This document shows positions 17,667-26,723 of a stretch of DNA of 64,000 nt, one piece after another; the first letter of the stretch is position 1; each line of letters starts with the position of its first letter. Below the pieces are notes generated by a model. It saw nothing but the letters and a program-made list of their open reading frames with translations. It was not told where the DNA came from and did not search any database. Made by a program: the position numbers and the translations under genes. The DNA lies in assembly GCA_020638595.1 (NCBI GenBank), contig JACKIG010000018.1:6680-70679 (forward strand), given 5' to 3'. The DNA is from Rhodospirillaceae bacterium. GTDB lineage: Bacteria > Pseudomonadota > Alphaproteobacteria > DSM-16000 > Inquilinaceae.

Positions 17667-18536
17667 ATGCCGAGACTCTGTATCGTCACCGATATCCACC
17701 ACGGCCCCGACACCTTCACCAAGAAGGGCGCGGCCGCCCCCAGGCTGATGGAAGGCTTCGCGGGTTTCTGCCGGGCCGAGGCCCCCGATGCGGTCATCGA
17801 CCTGGGCGACCGCATCTCCGACAGCGATCCCGAAACGGACCGGCGCCTGGCGCGCGAGGCGGCGGCGATGTTCGCCCCCATCGCAGCGCCCCGGCTGCAC
17901 GTCTGCGGCAACCACGACCGCGTCCACCTGTCGGTCGAAGAGAACGAAGAGATCCTGGGCCAATCCCTTGGCCACCAGACGGTCGATATCGACGGCTGGA
18001 CCCTGGTGCTCTGGCGTGCGGAGACACGGATCGCCCGCGGGCTGGGCCTCGTCCTGCGCGAATGCGACCTGACCTGGCTGGCCGGGGTGGTGGCGAGGGC
18101 CGAGGGGCCGCTGGCCGTCTTCTCGCATGTGCCGGTGTCCGGCCACGGCCAGGCGGGCAACTACTACTTCCAGCACAATCCCGATGCGTCGACCTATCCC
18201 AATGCGGCCGACCGGGTGCGCGCCGTGCTGGCAACGGCCCGGGTGCCGCTGGTCTGGGTGGCGGGCCATGTCCACTGGAACACGCTGACGGTCGTCAACG
18301 GCCAGCCGCATCTTACCCTGCAATCGCTGACGGAAACCTTCACCACCCATCCCGAGCCGGCCGGAAGCTATGCCGTGCTGGACCTGGGCGCCGACATCGC
18401 CTGGACGGTGCATGGCCGCGACGGGTTGCATGTCCGCCTGCGGGCGGCCGACAGCGTCGCCCGCTGGGTCGCGCCCTTGCCCCGGTTCGAGGACCATCCG
18501 GAGATCCGGCTGTGGCGACAAGCGGCGGGCCGGTAG
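17667..18536 (+). CDS. Calcineurin-like metallophosphoesterase in transporter operon
   Basis: Predicted 289 residues, cytoplasmic (no signal peptide). Metal-binding residues of the calcineurin-like fold are present: D9 and H11 in TDIHHG, D48 in DLGDR, N82 and H83 in GNHD, H154 in FSHVP, and H201/H203 in GHVHW. The overall pattern resembles class III phosphodiesterases (CpdA-like, GlpQ-unrelated) that cleave phosphodiesters or nucleoside phosphates. It sits between the binding protein and the fused ATPase gene, overlapping the latter by 25 bp, so it very likely acts on the imported molecule or its product. The substrate is unknown. Confidence 0.85.
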   Translation: MPRLCIVTDIHHGPDTFTKKGAAAPRLMEGFAGFCRAEAPDAVIDLGDRISDSDPETDRRLAREAAAMFAPIAAPRLHVCGNHDRVHLSVEENEEILGQSLGHQTVDIDGWTLVLWRAETRIARGLGLVLRECDLTWLAGVVARAEGPLAVFSHVPVSGHGQAGNYYFQHNPDASTYPNAADRVRAVLATARVPLVWVAGHVHWNTLTVVNGQPHLTLQSLTETFTTHPEPAGSYAVLDLGADIAWTVHGRDGLHVRLRAADSVARWVAPLPRFEDHPEIRLWRQAAGR

Positions 18537-20290
18537 ATCTCTTGCAGGTTCGCGGGCTGTCGGTCTCGTTCCGCAGCCGCGGGCGAACGACCCAGGCGGT
18601 CAGCGACCTGTCGTTCACCGTCGGTGCCGGCGAGACACTGGCGGTCGTCGGCGAGAGCGGGTCCGGCAAGTCCGTGACGGCGCTGGCGATCATGCGGCTG
18701 GTCGAGCGGGAAGGCGGCACGATCGACAAGGGCAGCCTCTTGTTCCGGTGCGGCGACCGCACGGTCGACCTGGCACGGCTGGACGACCGGCAGATGCGGG
18801 CCTATCGCGGCAACGAGATCTCCATGATCTTCCAGGAGCCGATGACCTCGCTGAACCCGGTGTTCACCGTCGGCAACCAGCTGGTCGAAACGATCCGGCG
18901 GCATCGGCCGGTCGGGGCGCGCGCGGCCGCGGACCTCGCGGCCGAGGCGTTGCAGCGGGTGCGCATGACCGATCCGCTGCGGCGCCTGGCCCAGTACCCG
19001 CACGAGCTGTCCGGCGGCATGCGCCAGCGGGTGATGATCGCCATGGCGCTGGCCTGCTCGCCGCGCCTCTTGATCGCCGACGAACCGACCACCGCCCTGG
19101 ATGCGACCGTGCAGGCGGAGATCCTGGATCTCATCGGCGAGCTGCAACAATCGTCCGGCATGTCGGTCATCTTCATCACCCACGACATGGGCGTGGTGGC
19201 GGAGATCGCCGACCGCGTCGTCGTCCTGCGCCAGGGCGAGCGGGTGGAAGAGGCCGATACCCGTTCGCTGTTCGGCCGGCCCCGCGCCGCCTATACCCGC
19301 GCCCTGCTGGCCGCCGTGCCCAAGCTGGGCTCCGGCGCGCCGGCGGCGGTGACTGTCGCGGATGGTGCGCCGCTGATGGAGGTGGCCAACCTCGTCACCC
19401 GTTTTCCCGTGCGCACGGGGCCGTTCAAGCGCCTGGTCGCCCGCGTCCACGCGGTCGAAGACGTCAGCTTCACGCTGCATCGCGGCGAGACGCTGGGCCT
19501 GGTGGGGGAGAGCGGCTCCGGCAAGTCGACCATCGGCCGATCGATCCTGAAGCTGGTGGAGCCGACCGCCGGTGCCATCCGGCTGGAGGGTCGGGACATC
19601 GCCGGCCTTACGCGCGCCGCCATGATGCCGGTCAGGCGGGACATGCAGATGGTGTTCCAGGACCCCTATGCCAGCCTCAACCCGCGGCTGCCGGTCTCCG
19701 AGCTGGTGACGGAGCCCCTGGCGATCCACACCCGCCTGACCCGGCGCCAGCGGCGCGACGTGGCGGCCGAGCTGTTGCGCCGCGTCAGCCTGCCGCCGGA
19801 CGCCCTCGACCGCTATCCGCACCAGTTCTCCGGCGGCCAGCGCCAGCGCCTGTGCATCGCCCGCGCCCTGTCGGTCAAGCCGAAGATGATCGTGGCCGAC
19901 GAGCCGGTCTCGGCCCTCGACGTGTCGGTCCAGGCCCAGGTGATCGACCTGATGAGAGAGCTGCAAGCGACGGACGGTATCGCCTATCTCTTCATCTCCC
20001 ACGACATCGCCGTGGTCGAGCAGATGAGCCACCGCGTGGCCGTGCTGGAGCAGGGACGCATCGTCGAAATCGGGCCTACCGATGCCGTCCTTTCCGGCGC
20101 GGGCCATCCCTATACCCGGCGGCTGCTGGCCGCCGTGCCGGTGGCCGATCCCACGCGGCCGCGCCGGCACCGGCCCGAACGGTTCCGGGCACCGGCGTCG
20201 GCCATCTACCCGCTGGACCACAGCGCGCCGCCCATGAGCTATCGCCTGGCCGGCACCGCCCATTGGGTGGCCGAGGGCGCACCCGGCTGA
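18512..20290 (+). CDS. Fused dual ATP-binding protein of peptide-type ABC importer (DppD-DppF)
   Basis: Predicted 592 residues from GTG 18512 (GGAG at 18500-18503), overlapping the phosphoesterase gene. Two complete nucleotide-binding domains occur in tandem. The first has Walker A GESGSGKSVTA, signature LSGGMRQR and Walker B LLIADEPTTAL. The second has GESGSGKSTIG, FSGGQRQR and MIVADEPVSAL. Each ends with the oligopeptide-transporter C-terminal motif (HPYTRRLLAAVP in domain 2, AAYTRALLAAVP in domain 1). Fused DppDF proteins power family-5 importers for peptides, glutathione (GsiA) or opines. It closes the operon and converges on the aspartate dehydrogenase gene. Confidence 0.92.
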   Translation: MATSGGPVDLLQVRGLSVSFRSRGRTTQAVSDLSFTVGAGETLAVVGESGSGKSVTALAIMRLVEREGGTIDKGSLLFRCGDRTVDLARLDDRQMRAYRGNEISMIFQEPMTSLNPVFTVGNQLVETIRRHRPVGARAAADLAAEALQRVRMTDPLRRLAQYPHELSGGMRQRVMIAMALACSPRLLIADEPTTALDATVQAEILDLIGELQQSSGMSVIFITHDMGVVAEIADRVVVLRQGERVEEADTRSLFGRPRAAYTRALLAAVPKLGSGAPAAVTVADGAPLMEVANLVTRFPVRTGPFKRLVARVHAVEDVSFTLHRGETLGLVGESGSGKSTIGRSILKLVEPTAGAIRLEGRDIAGLTRAAMMPVRRDMQMVFQDPYASLNPRLPVSELVTEPLAIHTRLTRRQRRDVAAELLRRVSLPPDALDRYPHQFSGGQRQRLCIARALSVKPKMIVADEPVSALDVSVQAQVIDLMRELQATDGIAYLFISHDIAVVEQMSHRVAVLEQGRIVEIGPTDAVLSGAGHPYTRRLLAAVPVADPTRPRRHRPERFRAPASAIYPLDHSAPPMSYRLAGTAHWVAEGAPG

Positions 20291-20351
20291 CCGGGCGCGC
20301 TGCGATCCTCCGGCCGATCGGCGCCATGCGCGCGGACATGGCGGGGGCGGG

Positions 20352-21182
20352 TTAGGTTCCCACCTGAAGCACCGCCGTCAGGCGCCGCAAGGTCGCGATG
20401 ACGCTGAGCGGGGTCAGCCGACCGGTGCGCGGATTGTCGGGCGACGGCACGCCCTCGATGGTCATGGCGAACCGGGTGCTGTCGGCCTCGACCTCAATGG
20501 TATGGGTGTTGCGCGTGACGGTGGGGTCGGCCCACAGCTCGACCGTCGTGCGGTCGGGGCCGATGCCGGCTAGCGCCAGGGCCGCCGCGACGTTGACGTT
20601 GGCGGGAAAGCCTGCGGCGGCTTCGCGGGCGGAGCCTTCGAACACCTTCAGCGGGGCGGTCAGGCCGTCGATGGCGATGCCATGGCGGTCCAGGTAGGGG
20701 GCGCCCTTCAGGCCGGCCGGCGGCTTGCGGGTGGTCAGCGTCACCCGCGCGATCTCCCCCTCCGCCGCGGCGCGCACGGCATCGAGGCCCAAGAGCGCGC
20801 CCGTCGGCACGATGATGCGGGACCCGGTCGCCCGCGCACGCTCCACCAGGTCCATGCGCGACAGCAGCGCCCCGACGCTCAGCGTCACCAGCACGCGGCC
20901 GGCGGACACCGTGCTTTCCGCCACCTCGGCGAACACGGCGGCGGGTGCGCATTCGACCACGACGTCGGCGTGGCCCGCCAGCTCACCCAGCGGCAGCACC
21001 GGCACGGGGTCCCGGAAGCCGGCGATCCGCGCCTGCGCCCGCCCAGGGTCGCGGGCCGAGACGGCGACCAGCCGCAGGCCGTCGATGCCGGCGTCCAGCC
21101 GCTTGGCGACCGGCAGTCCGATCGCGCCGAGGCCGCCGATGGCGACCCTCAAGGGCAAGGTGGGGGGAGGGGGCTTCGTCAT
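20352..21182 (-). CDS. nadX: L-aspartate dehydrogenase
   Basis: Predicted 276 residues from ATG 21182; an in-frame ATG at 21212 would add ten residues. The N-terminal Rossmann motif is VAIGGLGAIGLPVAKRL. DVVVECAPAAVFAEV and the central VPTGALLGLDAVRAAAEG match the aspartate dehydrogenase family, as do the C-terminal substrate-domain motifs FPANVNVAAALALAGIGPD and NTHTIEVE. The enzyme interconverts aspartate and oxaloacetate/iminoaspartate with NAD(P). No nadA or nadC is adjacent, so a role in NAD synthesis versus amino-acid catabolism is undecided. Confidence 0.85.
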   Translation of the reverse strand: MTKPPPPTLPLRVAIGGLGAIGLPVAKRLDAGIDGLRLVAVSARDPGRAQARIAGFRDPVPVLPLGELAGHADVVVECAPAAVFAEVAESTVSAGRVLVTLSVGALLSRMDLVERARATGSRIIVPTGALLGLDAVRAAAEGEIARVTLTTRKPPAGLKGAPYLDRHGIAIDGLTAPLKVFEGSAREAAAGFPANVNVAAALALAGIGPDRTTVELWADPTVTRNTHTIEVEADSTRFAMTIEGVPSPDNPRTGRLTPLSVIATLRRLTAVLQVGT

Positions 21183-21510
21183 CGCTGCACCATGCCATGG
21201 CGTCCGGGCCATGGTGTCCGGGCCATGGAGTTTCGGGATCCCGCGGGGCCGGCCGCCGGCCTGCTGCCGACACTAGCGAAGTCGACCGCATCGCGCGAGC
21301 CCGGCCCCGTACCGGGGCGGCCCGACCCCGGGGGGGCCGACCGCGGGGCCCTCCTGATGTGATGATGAAAGACTCGACCCCGGGCATGATGATGAAAGAC
21401 TCGACCCCGGGCATCAATGCCGCCTGCCGGGGTCGGGCTGCTTCGGCGGGTGCGCGGGGGGACTGCGGCCAAGGCTCGGTACAGTGGGGCGGCGACCGTC
21501 AGTCCAGCGG
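21183..21510. other. Intergenic region with REP-like tandem repeat
   Basis: A 328 bp gap between two minus-strand genes. It holds GC-rich CCCCGGGG-type runs at about 21310-21345 and the 27 bp tandem repeat at 21360-21413. No convincing gene; an open plus frame here has no recognisable features. The promoter of the aspartate dehydrogenase gene should lie here. Confidence 0.6.
21360..21413. repeat. Two perfect 27-bp tandem units, REP-like family
   Basis: The unit starts TGATGATGAAAGACTCGACC and ends CCGGGCA; copies are at 21360-21386 and 21387-21413. Read on the minus strand it gives GGGGTCGAGTCTTTCATCATCA, closely matching GGGGTCAGGTCTTTCTTCATCA at 13927, so both belong to one dispersed family. 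Confidence 0.8.
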
Positions 21511-24500
21511 CTACGGGGCTGCCAGCAGGCGCAGGTCCGGCCGGCGCGCCAGCACGTCGGCCCGCCGGCGGCGGGCGTCCTCGTCCGGCTCGCCGTCGCC
21601 TTCGGCGGCGATCCGGTCTTCCGCCAGCCGCAGTTCCCACAGTGCCGCCCCCTGCTCGTGCGCCAGGTCCTGGGCCTCGGTGGCGATCACCTGGGCCTGG
21701 GCCGGGGCCGTCGGGCGCAACAGCCTGGCCCTCAGGCGCTGGATCTCGGGCAGGCACCACCATTCGCCGGTGCGCTTGATGTGGTTGAGGGCCTCGCTCA
21801 ACGTGGCCAGCGCCTCGCCCGTGCGGCCGGCGGCGGCCAGCTGTTCGGCGAAGATCGACAGGTAGAACGGGATCTCGATCTCCACCGCATTGGCCCGGAA
21901 GGTCGCAATGGCCTGGGTCATCAGCGTCAGGCCCTTGGCGTCCGCCCCCTCGCGCGTGGCGAAGAAGCCGCGGTGGAAGCCGACGAGGTGCAGCCAATAG
22001 GGAATGCCGCGCGCCTCGGCCAGGCGTTCCAGCCGCTCCAGGCAGTGCAGCAGCCGGTCGTAGTCGCGGCCCGTCTGCGAGACCAGCGAGGCATTCGCCA
22101 GGGTCAGCGACAGCGTGAAGGTCGACTGGGCCGTGGAGACCTCGATGGCCTCTTCGATATGGGCACGGCTCTGCTCCACCGCGCCCAGCAGCATCTCCGT
22201 CCAGGCGAGATAGGTCAGCGGCGTCGATGGGTATTGCAGGTTGGCCAGCTCGCGCGTGTCCTTCAGCCGCGGCCCGATCTCCAGCGCCCGGGTAAGATGG
22301 CCTTGCGCCGCCTCCAGCCGGCCGTGGAAGAACGACATGCAGCCGGAGAACGACTCCCCCAGGATCAGGGCGATCGGGTCGCCATGCTGCTCGGCCAGTC
22401 GGAACGCCTCGCGGGCGACGCCGATGGCGCCTTCCGGGTCGGGCCGGTTGAAGTTGATTCCGAATTCCAGCCGCAGAACGCGGATCAGCCGTCGCCGCTC
22501 GCCCAGGCGGTCGCACAGCGCCCGCGCCCGCCGGCAGGCCTGGCGGGCGTCGTCGCCGGCGGTGAAGCGGGCCGACCGCAACGTCTCTGCCAGCATGATC
22601 TGCAGCGGCAGTTCCAGGCGCGCGCGGGCCTCGTCGTCGGGAAGCGGCGCCAGCAGGCGCAGGCCGGCGTCCAGATGGCTGCGCGCCTCGCCGTAGGCGC
22701 CGCGCCGGGTGGCCCGCTTGCCCGCCTCCAGCCACAGGGCGCAGGCCCGGTCGACGCGCCGGGCTTCGGTGTAGTGGCGGGCCAGCACCTCTGGCCGGTT
22801 CTCGCCGATCTCGGGCAGCACTTCCTCGATCCGCTCCGCCACCCGGCCGTGCAGGTCCTCGCGCGTGCGCCGCAGCAATGTGTTGTAGACCGCCTCGTGC
22901 AGCAGGCCGTGCCTGAAGGCATAGGCTTCCAGCTGGGGCCCGTGCTCGCGCACGATCAGCGAGGCCGCTACCAGAACGTCCAGCGAGGCGCGCAGCGCGG
23001 GTTCCGGAACCGGCATGACGCCGGCGAGGACGGGCACGGAGAATTCGCGGCCGATGACGGAGGCGACCTGCGCCACCTGTTTGGACGCTTCGTCCCGGTC
23101 CAGGCGCGACAGCAAGGTGTCGTGCAGCGTCTCCGGCACCGTCACGTGCATCTCGCCTTCCACCGGCACCAGCCGGCCGTCGATCTCGCGCATCCGGTCG
23201 GATTCGAGGATGGCCTGGACCACCTGCTCGATGAACAGCGGCACGCCGTCGGTCTTCTCGACGATCTCGTCGAAGACCGCTTCCGGCAGCTGGCGTCCCT
23301 CCAGCTGGCTCAGGACCATCGAAGCCGCCTGGGCGCGGGTGAGGTGGCTGAGCTTCAGCAACGTCACGTTCTGCAGGTGTGCCCAGGGGCAGGCGAAATC
23401 GGGCCGGTAAGTGACCAGCACCATGGCCGGGACCTCGGCGATCCGCGCGATCACATGGCCGACCAGGTCGGCCGTGGACGGGTCGCTCCAGTGGGCGTCC
23501 TCCACCACGAACAGGACCGGCCTCGTCCGCGCCGCTTCGACGATACGCTCCGTCAACGCCGAGATGACCTGGCGGTGCAGATGCTCCGGCACGACCTCGG
23601 CGCCATCGCGGCCGCGGTCGCGCAGGGACAGCAGCAGCTCGAAGCTCTCCAGCTGCGACACCGTCGCCGGCACGGCGTTCAGCAGCGATTGCAGCTTTTC
23701 GCGCCGCATCTCCAGCGGGTCGTCCGGGGTGAAGCCGGCCGACAGCTCCAGTTGCCGGATCGCCGGGAAGAAGGCGCTGTCGCCGTAATGCGGCCAGCAC
23801 TGATAGGCCAGGCGGAAATGCGGCTCGGCCTCGACGTGGTCCAGCAGGTCGCTGACCAGCCGGGACTTGCCGATGCCGGGTTCGCCGGCCAGCAGCACGG
23901 CCTGTCCCTCGCCGGACTTGGTCATCGCCCAGCGTTCCACCAGCAGCGCCTTTTCCTGGATGCGCCCGATCATCGTGGCGACCTGGCGGGGATGGGTGGC
24001 GGCGAACCGGCTCTCCACCACCCGCTCCCCCAGGACGCGCCAGACCTCCACGGGTTCGGCATAGCCCCGCAACGTGAAGCCGCCCTTGAATTCGAACTCG
24101 AACAGGCCGCCGGCGAGCCGCCGGGTCATGGCGCTGATCAGGATCTGGTCGGGTTCCGCCATCATTTGCAGGCGCGACGCCAGGTTGGGCGTGTCGCCCA
24201 CGGCCGCACGCTCCTGGGCCGCCCCCTCGCCGACCAGATCGCCGACCACGACCAGGCCGGTGGCGATGCCGACCCTCACCTCCGGCGGCCAGCCCAGGGA
24301 CGACGGCAGGCGCCGGACCGCGTCGACAACGGCGATCCCGGCCCTGACCGCCCGTTCCGCCTCGTTCTCGTGCGCCTGGGGATAGCCGAAATAGGCGATC
24401 GCCGCGTCGCCCACATATCTTGCGACATGGCCGCCGAACCGGACGATGGCCTCCGTGCAGGTCTCGTGGAAGCGGCGGATCACCTCGCGCGTCTCTTCGG

Positions 24501-24861
24501 GGTCGAGTTGCGCTGCCATGGCGGTGGAGCCGACGAGATCGCAGATCAGCACCGTCAGCGTCCGCCGCTCCGCCTCGCCGACGACGCCGGCTTCGTCCGC
24601 CGGGCGGGCGGCAGCCCTGCCGGCGGCCGGCAGCGGGCCAGGCGCGGCCGCTGTGACGGCGACGGGTGTCTGCGTCAATTCGGTGATGGCGGTCCGCAGC
24701 CTGCGGCGGTGGCCGACCTTGGTCACGCCGATCTCGCGCAGGTCGTCGTCGGTCAGTCCGCCCAGGACCTGGGCGTCGATGGCGTGCTCGCGGAAGGCCG
24801 CGGCGTATTCCCCCAGGCCCAGGCCCGCCAGCCAGGCATCGATATCGATCGGTGCAGACAT
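21511..24861 (-). CDS. SAM domain-class III adenylate/guanylate cyclase-AAA ATPase-TPR protein
   Basis: Predicted 1,116 residues from ATG 24861. Residues 1-62 resemble a sterile alpha motif domain (WLAGLGLGEYAAAFREHAID...LTDDDLREIGV). About 95-280 is a class III cyclase domain with both metal aspartates (VLICDLVGSTAM; RYVGDAAIAYFGYP) and the transition-state Asn/Arg in NLASRL, so it should be active. A STAND/AAA ATPase follows: Walker A AGEPGIGKSRLV near 340, Walker B-like LFVVEDAHW. The C-terminal 450 residues are TPR-like helices. The architecture is common in Rhizobiales and Rhodospirillales, but the stimulus and output are unknown. It starts 50 bp after the second cyclase gene, so one operon. 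Confidence 0.85.
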   Translation of the reverse strand: MSAPIDIDAWLAGLGLGEYAAAFREHAIDAQVLGGLTDDDLREIGVTKVGHRRRLRTAITELTQTPVAVTAAAPGPLPAAGRAAARPADEAGVVGEAERRTLTVLICDLVGSTAMAAQLDPEETREVIRRFHETCTEAIVRFGGHVARYVGDAAIAYFGYPQAHENEAERAVRAGIAVVDAVRRLPSSLGWPPEVRVGIATGLVVVGDLVGEGAAQERAAVGDTPNLASRLQMMAEPDQILISAMTRRLAGGLFEFEFKGGFTLRGYAEPVEVWRVLGERVVESRFAATHPRQVATMIGRIQEKALLVERWAMTKSGEGQAVLLAGEPGIGKSRLVSDLLDHVEAEPHFRLAYQCWPHYGDSAFFPAIRQLELSAGFTPDDPLEMRREKLQSLLNAVPATVSQLESFELLLSLRDRGRDGAEVVPEHLHRQVISALTERIVEAARTRPVLFVVEDAHWSDPSTADLVGHVIARIAEVPAMVLVTYRPDFACPWAHLQNVTLLKLSHLTRAQAASMVLSQLEGRQLPEAVFDEIVEKTDGVPLFIEQVVQAILESDRMREIDGRLVPVEGEMHVTVPETLHDTLLSRLDRDEASKQVAQVASVIGREFSVPVLAGVMPVPEPALRASLDVLVAASLIVREHGPQLEAYAFRHGLLHEAVYNTLLRRTREDLHGRVAERIEEVLPEIGENRPEVLARHYTEARRVDRACALWLEAGKRATRRGAYGEARSHLDAGLRLLAPLPDDEARARLELPLQIMLAETLRSARFTAGDDARQACRRARALCDRLGERRRLIRVLRLEFGINFNRPDPEGAIGVAREAFRLAEQHGDPIALILGESFSGCMSFFHGRLEAAQGHLTRALEIGPRLKDTRELANLQYPSTPLTYLAWTEMLLGAVEQSRAHIEEAIEVSTAQSTFTLSLTLANASLVSQTGRDYDRLLHCLERLERLAEARGIPYWLHLVGFHRGFFATREGADAKGLTLMTQAIATFRANAVEIEIPFYLSIFAEQLAAAGRTGEALATLSEALNHIKRTGEWWCLPEIQRLRARLLRPTAPAQAQVIATEAQDLAHEQGAALWELRLAEDRIAAEGDGEPDEDARRRRADVLARRPDLRLLAAP

Positions 24862-24911
24862 CGCTCCCCATCGTCCGCTTCCGCGGTCGCCGGGGCCGCG
24901 GAATGCCCAAA

Positions 24912-26723
24912 TCAGCCGGCCGCGAGCGCCGCGGCCGGGATGCGGTAGAACGAAACCGGCTCCGCCAGGCCCTTCAGGACGCAGCTTTCCCGGCGGATGT
25001 CCATGCCGTCCAGCAATGCCGACACATCCGGATCGGCCATCATCTCGCCCGACAGCACGATGTCGCCGCCGGTGCTGCGGCTTTGCAGCCGCGCCGCCAT
25101 GTTGACCGCGCTGCCGAAATAGTCCAGCCGGTCGTTCAAGGTGACGGCCACGCACGGCCCGCGATGCAGGCCCAGCTTGATGACGAGCGGCTCGCCCCCG
25201 CGCTGCCGGTTGAATCCCGCGACCGCCCGCTGGATGGCGATCCCGGCCGCGGCGGCGCTGGCCGGGTCGCTGAAGACCGCCATCACCGCATCGCCGATGG
25301 TCTTCACGATACCGCCGTCATGGGCCCGCACATGGCCGGCCAGGAAGCGGAAATGCTCGCGCACCAGCGCATAGGCCGGGGCGTCGCCGATCCGCTCGTA
25401 CAGCTCCGTCGAATCCTTCAGGTCGGTGAACATCAGCGTGGCCTGCGAGATCGGGGCCTCGTCGCCGGGGCGCAGTCCGGCATCGGGGAAGAGGTCGCGA
25501 AAGGTCTGCAGGGCGGTGACGCGGTCGGCCGTCAACGCGTCCCGCAGCCAGGTCCGGTCCTCGATCACGGCGGTGAGGGGGCGGTCTTCCCGGTTGATCA
25601 GCCGAAGGCGGCCCGGCGGGGCCGGCGGGCCCATGCGCACGGTGCCGTCTTCCAGCACCAGCTCGGGGAACGGGCCGTCCTTCCAGGACAGGTCGGTGGC
25701 GCCGCCGATCTCGAATGTGCGCAGCCGATAGTCGCCGGGCGGGAATGCAGCCTCGACCTCGCGCGTCAGGCCCGGGCCGACCGTGACCTGGGCGCGGATG
25801 TGGGGGGTGGTCATCGGCCCGAGCAGGCAGTACTCGCCGTCGGGGATCGGCCGCAGCCAGGTTGCCGGCCGGAACGTCACCTCCACATTGCGGGCGAACT
25901 CGCGGTCGTAAGTGATATTGCAGCTTTCGCAATGGGCGCGGGTCGGCAGGCGGTCGAGGCTGATGACCGACATCTTCGCGCCGCGGCAGCGTGGGCAGAG
26001 CAGGTCCCACCGCAGTTCCAGCACCCCGTCGACGACGGCTTGCAGGCACAGCTCGACGACGTGGCGCGTCCGGCAGCCCCAGTGTGCGGCCAGCGGATAG
26101 GGGCGCAGGCGGACCAGGTCCATCTCCATCGCGCGCGCCAGATGGTCGGTCAGCCGGCGCGCCAGGCCGTGACCGTTGCCGGATGCCTCGATGCTGTCGA
26201 TGGCCGCCGACAGCCGGTCCTGCCGGCCCCCGGCCAGGCGATGGGGTGTCGTTTCGAAGGCGGTGTCGCGCCGGTGTGCGGCCCAGTCGCGGGCCAGGTC
26301 GGCCAGGCGCGTGAATGTCCGGCGGGTGGAGGCGAAGAAGGCGGTGGCCAGCAGGATGCGGCCGAACAGGGTCCTCGGTTCGGCGTCCACCGTGTAGTGC
26401 CCGACCGCGCCCGTGCCGTCGGGTCGCAGCCTCAGCGTCGCGACAAGGCGCGCCAGCGGCCCGCGGCTGAACACGCGTTCATGGCGAAACCACTGGGCAT
26501 GGATCCATTCTACGGGAACTTCTTCCCAGTCCAGGTGGACCGGACCCTTGCGCGCGTGGGCGGTGATGCGGACGGATCCGTCGGGGCGCACGGTCTCGAC
26601 GATCGTGTGCTTGGGCAGTCCGGCAGCCTCGTTGGCACGGGCGGTGTCCGCCAGTGCCGGCCAGACGGCCTCCGGCGGACTGTCGAACCGCCAGACGAAG
26701 GTGCGGGATTGCAGCCGTGCCAT
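24912..26723 (-). CDS. SRPBCC/DUF5939-type class III nucleotide cyclase with zinc ribbon
   Basis: Predicted 603 residues from ATG 26723 (MARLQSRTFVWRFDSPPEAVW); the frame stays open further upstream, but homologous sequence begins here. The N-terminal 150 residues look like a START/SRPBCC ligand-binding fold. CPRC and CESC, about 25 residues apart near 290-315, form a probable zinc ribbon. Residues about 420-590 are a class III cyclase with both metal aspartates (LMFTDLKDSTEL; KTIGDAVMAVF) and Asn/Arg in SAVNMAARL. It makes cAMP or cGMP and appears cytoplasmic. First gene of a two-cyclase operon, divergent from the giant surface-protein gene. Confidence 0.85.
   Translation of the reverse strand: MARLQSRTFVWRFDSPPEAVWPALADTARANEAAGLPKHTIVETVRPDGSVRITAHARKGPVHLDWEEVPVEWIHAQWFRHERVFSRGPLARLVATLRLRPDGTGAVGHYTVDAEPRTLFGRILLATAFFASTRRTFTRLADLARDWAAHRRDTAFETTPHRLAGGRQDRLSAAIDSIEASGNGHGLARRLTDHLARAMEMDLVRLRPYPLAAHWGCRTRHVVELCLQAVVDGVLELRWDLLCPRCRGAKMSVISLDRLPTRAHCESCNITYDREFARNVEVTFRPATWLRPIPDGEYCLLGPMTTPHIRAQVTVGPGLTREVEAAFPPGDYRLRTFEIGGATDLSWKDGPFPELVLEDGTVRMGPPAPPGRLRLINREDRPLTAVIEDRTWLRDALTADRVTALQTFRDLFPDAGLRPGDEAPISQATLMFTDLKDSTELYERIGDAPAYALVREHFRFLAGHVRAHDGGIVKTIGDAVMAVFSDPASAAAAGIAIQRAVAGFNRQRGGEPLVIKLGLHRGPCVAVTLNDRLDYFGSAVNMAARLQSRSTGGDIVLSGEMMADPDVSALLDGMDIRRESCVLKGLAEPVSFYRIPAAALAAG

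Noticed and set aside
21484..24948. A long plus frame opposite the SAM-cyclase gene
   Set aside because: The minus frame carries cyclase, ATPase and TPR motifs; the plus translation is Gln/Arg-rich without motifs.
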